Shown here: in pieces, positions 62,673 through 64,000 of the stretch
How positions within the stretch are numbered: position 1 is the stretch's first letter
How the letters are laid out: every line of letters begins with the position of its first letter
Assembly: GCF_004368785.1 (NCBI RefSeq)
Contig: NZ_SODM01000002.1
Span: 682,001-746,000, forward strand
Reading direction: 5' to 3'
Length of the DNA stretch: 64,000 bases
Source of the DNA: Flavobacterium sp. 270
GTDB lineage: Bacteria; Bacteroidota; Bacteroidia; Flavobacteriales; Flavobacteriaceae
Translations under genes and position numbers: made by a program
Notes under the pieces: model-generated
The model's input: the letters and a program-made list of their open reading frames with translations, nothing else
Told to the model about the DNA's origin: nothing
The model's database searches: none

Positions 62673-64000
62673 ATGGCATCAGAAGAGAAATCACTCAATT
62701 TTATTGAACAAATCATAGAGGAAGACGTAAAATTAGGTCTTTCAAATACTAAACTTCGCTTTCGTTTTCCACCAGAACCTAATGGATATTTACACATTGG
62801 GCACGCAAGTTCTATTGCGTTAAATTTTGGTTTAGGACTTGATTATCAGTCGCCTGTAAACTTACGTTTTGACGATACTAATCCAGAAAAAGAAGAACAG
62901 GAATTTGTTGATGCTATCAAAAAAGATGTAGAATGGTTAGGCTACAAATGGTCTGAAGAGCGTTATGCTTCAGATTATTTTCAACAATTGTATGACTGGG
63001 CAGTTTTATTAATTAAAAAAGATAAAGCCTATGTTGACAGTCAATCGTCTGAAGATATGGCGATTCAAAAAGGAACTCCATCTACAGAAGGTGTTGACAG
63101 TCCGTTTAGAAATCGTTCTGTCGAAGAAAATTTAGACCTTTTCGAAAGAATGAAAAACGGTGAATTTGAAGCCGGGACTCATATTCTTCGTGCAAAAATT
63201 GATATGAAATCTACTAATATGTTGATGCGTGATCCTATCATGTACAGGATTTTGCATAAACATCATCATAGAACAGGAGATACCTGGAAAATTTATCCAA
63301 TGTACGATTGGGCACACGGACAAAGTGATTATTTAGAAGAGATTTCACACTCATTTTGTACACTTGAATTCTTGCCTCACCGTGAACTTTACGATTGGTT
63401 TTTAGATCAGATTTTAGACGAAAATAAACTACGCCCGAAGCAAAGAGAATTTGCAAGACGTAATTTATCACATACCGTTGTTAGTAAAAGAAAATTACAG
63501 CAACTAGTTAAAGAAAAGCATGTTAACGGTTGGGATGATCCAAGAATGTCAACAATTTCCGGATTAAGAAGACGTGGTTATACAGCAACTTCTTTGCGTA
63601 ATTTTGCCAATACAATTGGTATTGCAAAACGTGATAATTTGATTAATGTATCGGTTTTAGAATTCTGTATTCGTGAAGATTTAAACAAAATTGCACCTCG
63701 TGTAATGGCGGTTTTAGATCCTGTAAAACTAGTAATTACAAATTATCCTGAAGGAAAAGAGGAGTGGCTTGAAGCCGAAAATAATCAGGAAGATGAAAGT
63801 GCTGGTTTCAGAAAAGTACCTTTTTCTAGAGAATTATATATCGAAAGAGAAGACTTTTTAGAAGATGCTCCGGCAAAATATTTCCGTTTGACTTTAGGAA
63901 AAGAAGTGCGTCTTAAAAATGCGTATATCATTAAAGGAGAATCTGTTATAAAAGATTCAGAAGGAAATATTACTGAAATTCACGTAACTTATGACACTGA
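62673..64000 (+). CDS. glnS: Glutamine--tRNA ligase, N-terminal part
   Basis: The first 442 codons are present and the frame is open to the window end. The class I signature is [14 protein letters not shown] (about 34-47, HIGH), the KMSKS equivalent is VVSKRKL (about 270), and [10 protein letters not shown] and [16 protein letters not shown] are typical of GlnRS rather than bacterial GluRS. It charges tRNA-Gln directly. Starts [15 protein letters not shown] with ATG at 62673. About 100-120 residues of the C-terminal anticodon-binding part are expected beyond base 64000. Confidence 0.97.
   Translation, partial: MASEEKSLNFIEQIIEEDVKLGLSNTKLRFRFPPEPNGYLHIGHASSIALNFGLGLDYQSPVNLRFDDTNPEKEEQEFVDAIKKDVEWLGYKWSEERYASDYFQQLYDWAVLLIKKDKAYVDSQSSEDMAIQKGTPSTEGVDSPFRNRSVEENLDLFERMKNGEFEAGTHILRAKIDMKSTNMLMRDPIMYRILHKHHHRTGDTWKIYPMYDWAHGQSDYLEEISHSFCTLEFLPHRELYDWFLDQILDENKLRPKQREFARRNLSHTVVSKRKLQQLVKEKHVNGWDDPRMSTISGLRRRGYTATSLRNFANTIGIAKRDNLINVSVLEFCIREDLNKIAPRVMAVLDPVKLVITNYPEGKEEWLEAENNQEDESAGFRKVPFSRELYIEREDFLEDAPAKYFRLTLGKEVRLKNAYIIKGESVIKDSEGNITEIHVTYDT

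Overview
The window looks like a chromosomal segment of a Flavobacterium species (Bacteroidota), close to F. johnsoniae in gene content. The evidence is low GC, -7 promoter elements of the form TAnnTTTG, almost no Shine-Dalgarno sequences, a type IX secretion (T9SS) C-terminal sorting domain, a SprE/PorW-type gliding lipoprotein, the long-tailed Bacteroidota form of AtpB, and many families typical of Flavobacteriia (DUF4292, DUF4254, DUF5687). Names rest on reading the translated sequences and motifs; no database search was run.

Layout. 1-7.7 kb: start of a LolC/E-like permease, rbfA, a CBS protein, then a leftward cluster (flippase, dut, sugar nucleotidyltransferase, TPR protein, DUF4292 lipoprotein, EnvC-like M23 protein). 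7.8-14.6 kb: a tight six-gene leftward operon joining a NitT/TauT-type ABC importer, whose binding protein is fused to an OmpA peptidoglycan-binding domain, with a CbbX-like AAA+ ATPase and two coiled-coil proteins; I cannot assign this operon to a described system. 15.2-15.7 kb: a gene-free stretch of repeats. 15.8-24.8 kb: atpB-E-F-H-A-G (no atpD or atpC) preceded on the same strand by atpZ, a bactofilin and the gliding/T9SS gene sprE. 24.8-33.9 kb: an ABC ATPase with a DUF5687 membrane partner, a ferredoxin-reductase-like protein, GT9, DUF4254, upp and purD.

33.9-46 kb is a surface polysaccharide locus: CapK-like ligase, initiating sugar transferase, UDP-xylose synthase-like SDR, three other glycosyltransferases, O-antigen ligase-like and polymerase-like membrane proteins, flippase and Wzz-like protein. 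It is interrupted by an ORF6N antirepressor-like gene surrounded by related palindromes. 46-56.4 kb: a protein with a nucleoside-phosphorylase signature, a GH3-like enzyme, tatA, a large secreted delta-60 repeat protein with a G9 tract, Tex and DUF1294. 56.5-64 kb: rpiB, a 0.73-kb AT-rich gene-free region that could be a replication origin, DUF2007, rnr, a head-GIN protein, a LysE-type exporter, tRNA-Cys with a tRNA 3'-end remnant beside it, folB and the start of glnS.

At large scale most long genes left of about 57 kb point left, and those right of about 58 kb mostly point right. Several apparent TTG/GTG starts fall inside TAnnTTTG promoter elements; I moved those starts to the downstream ATG.
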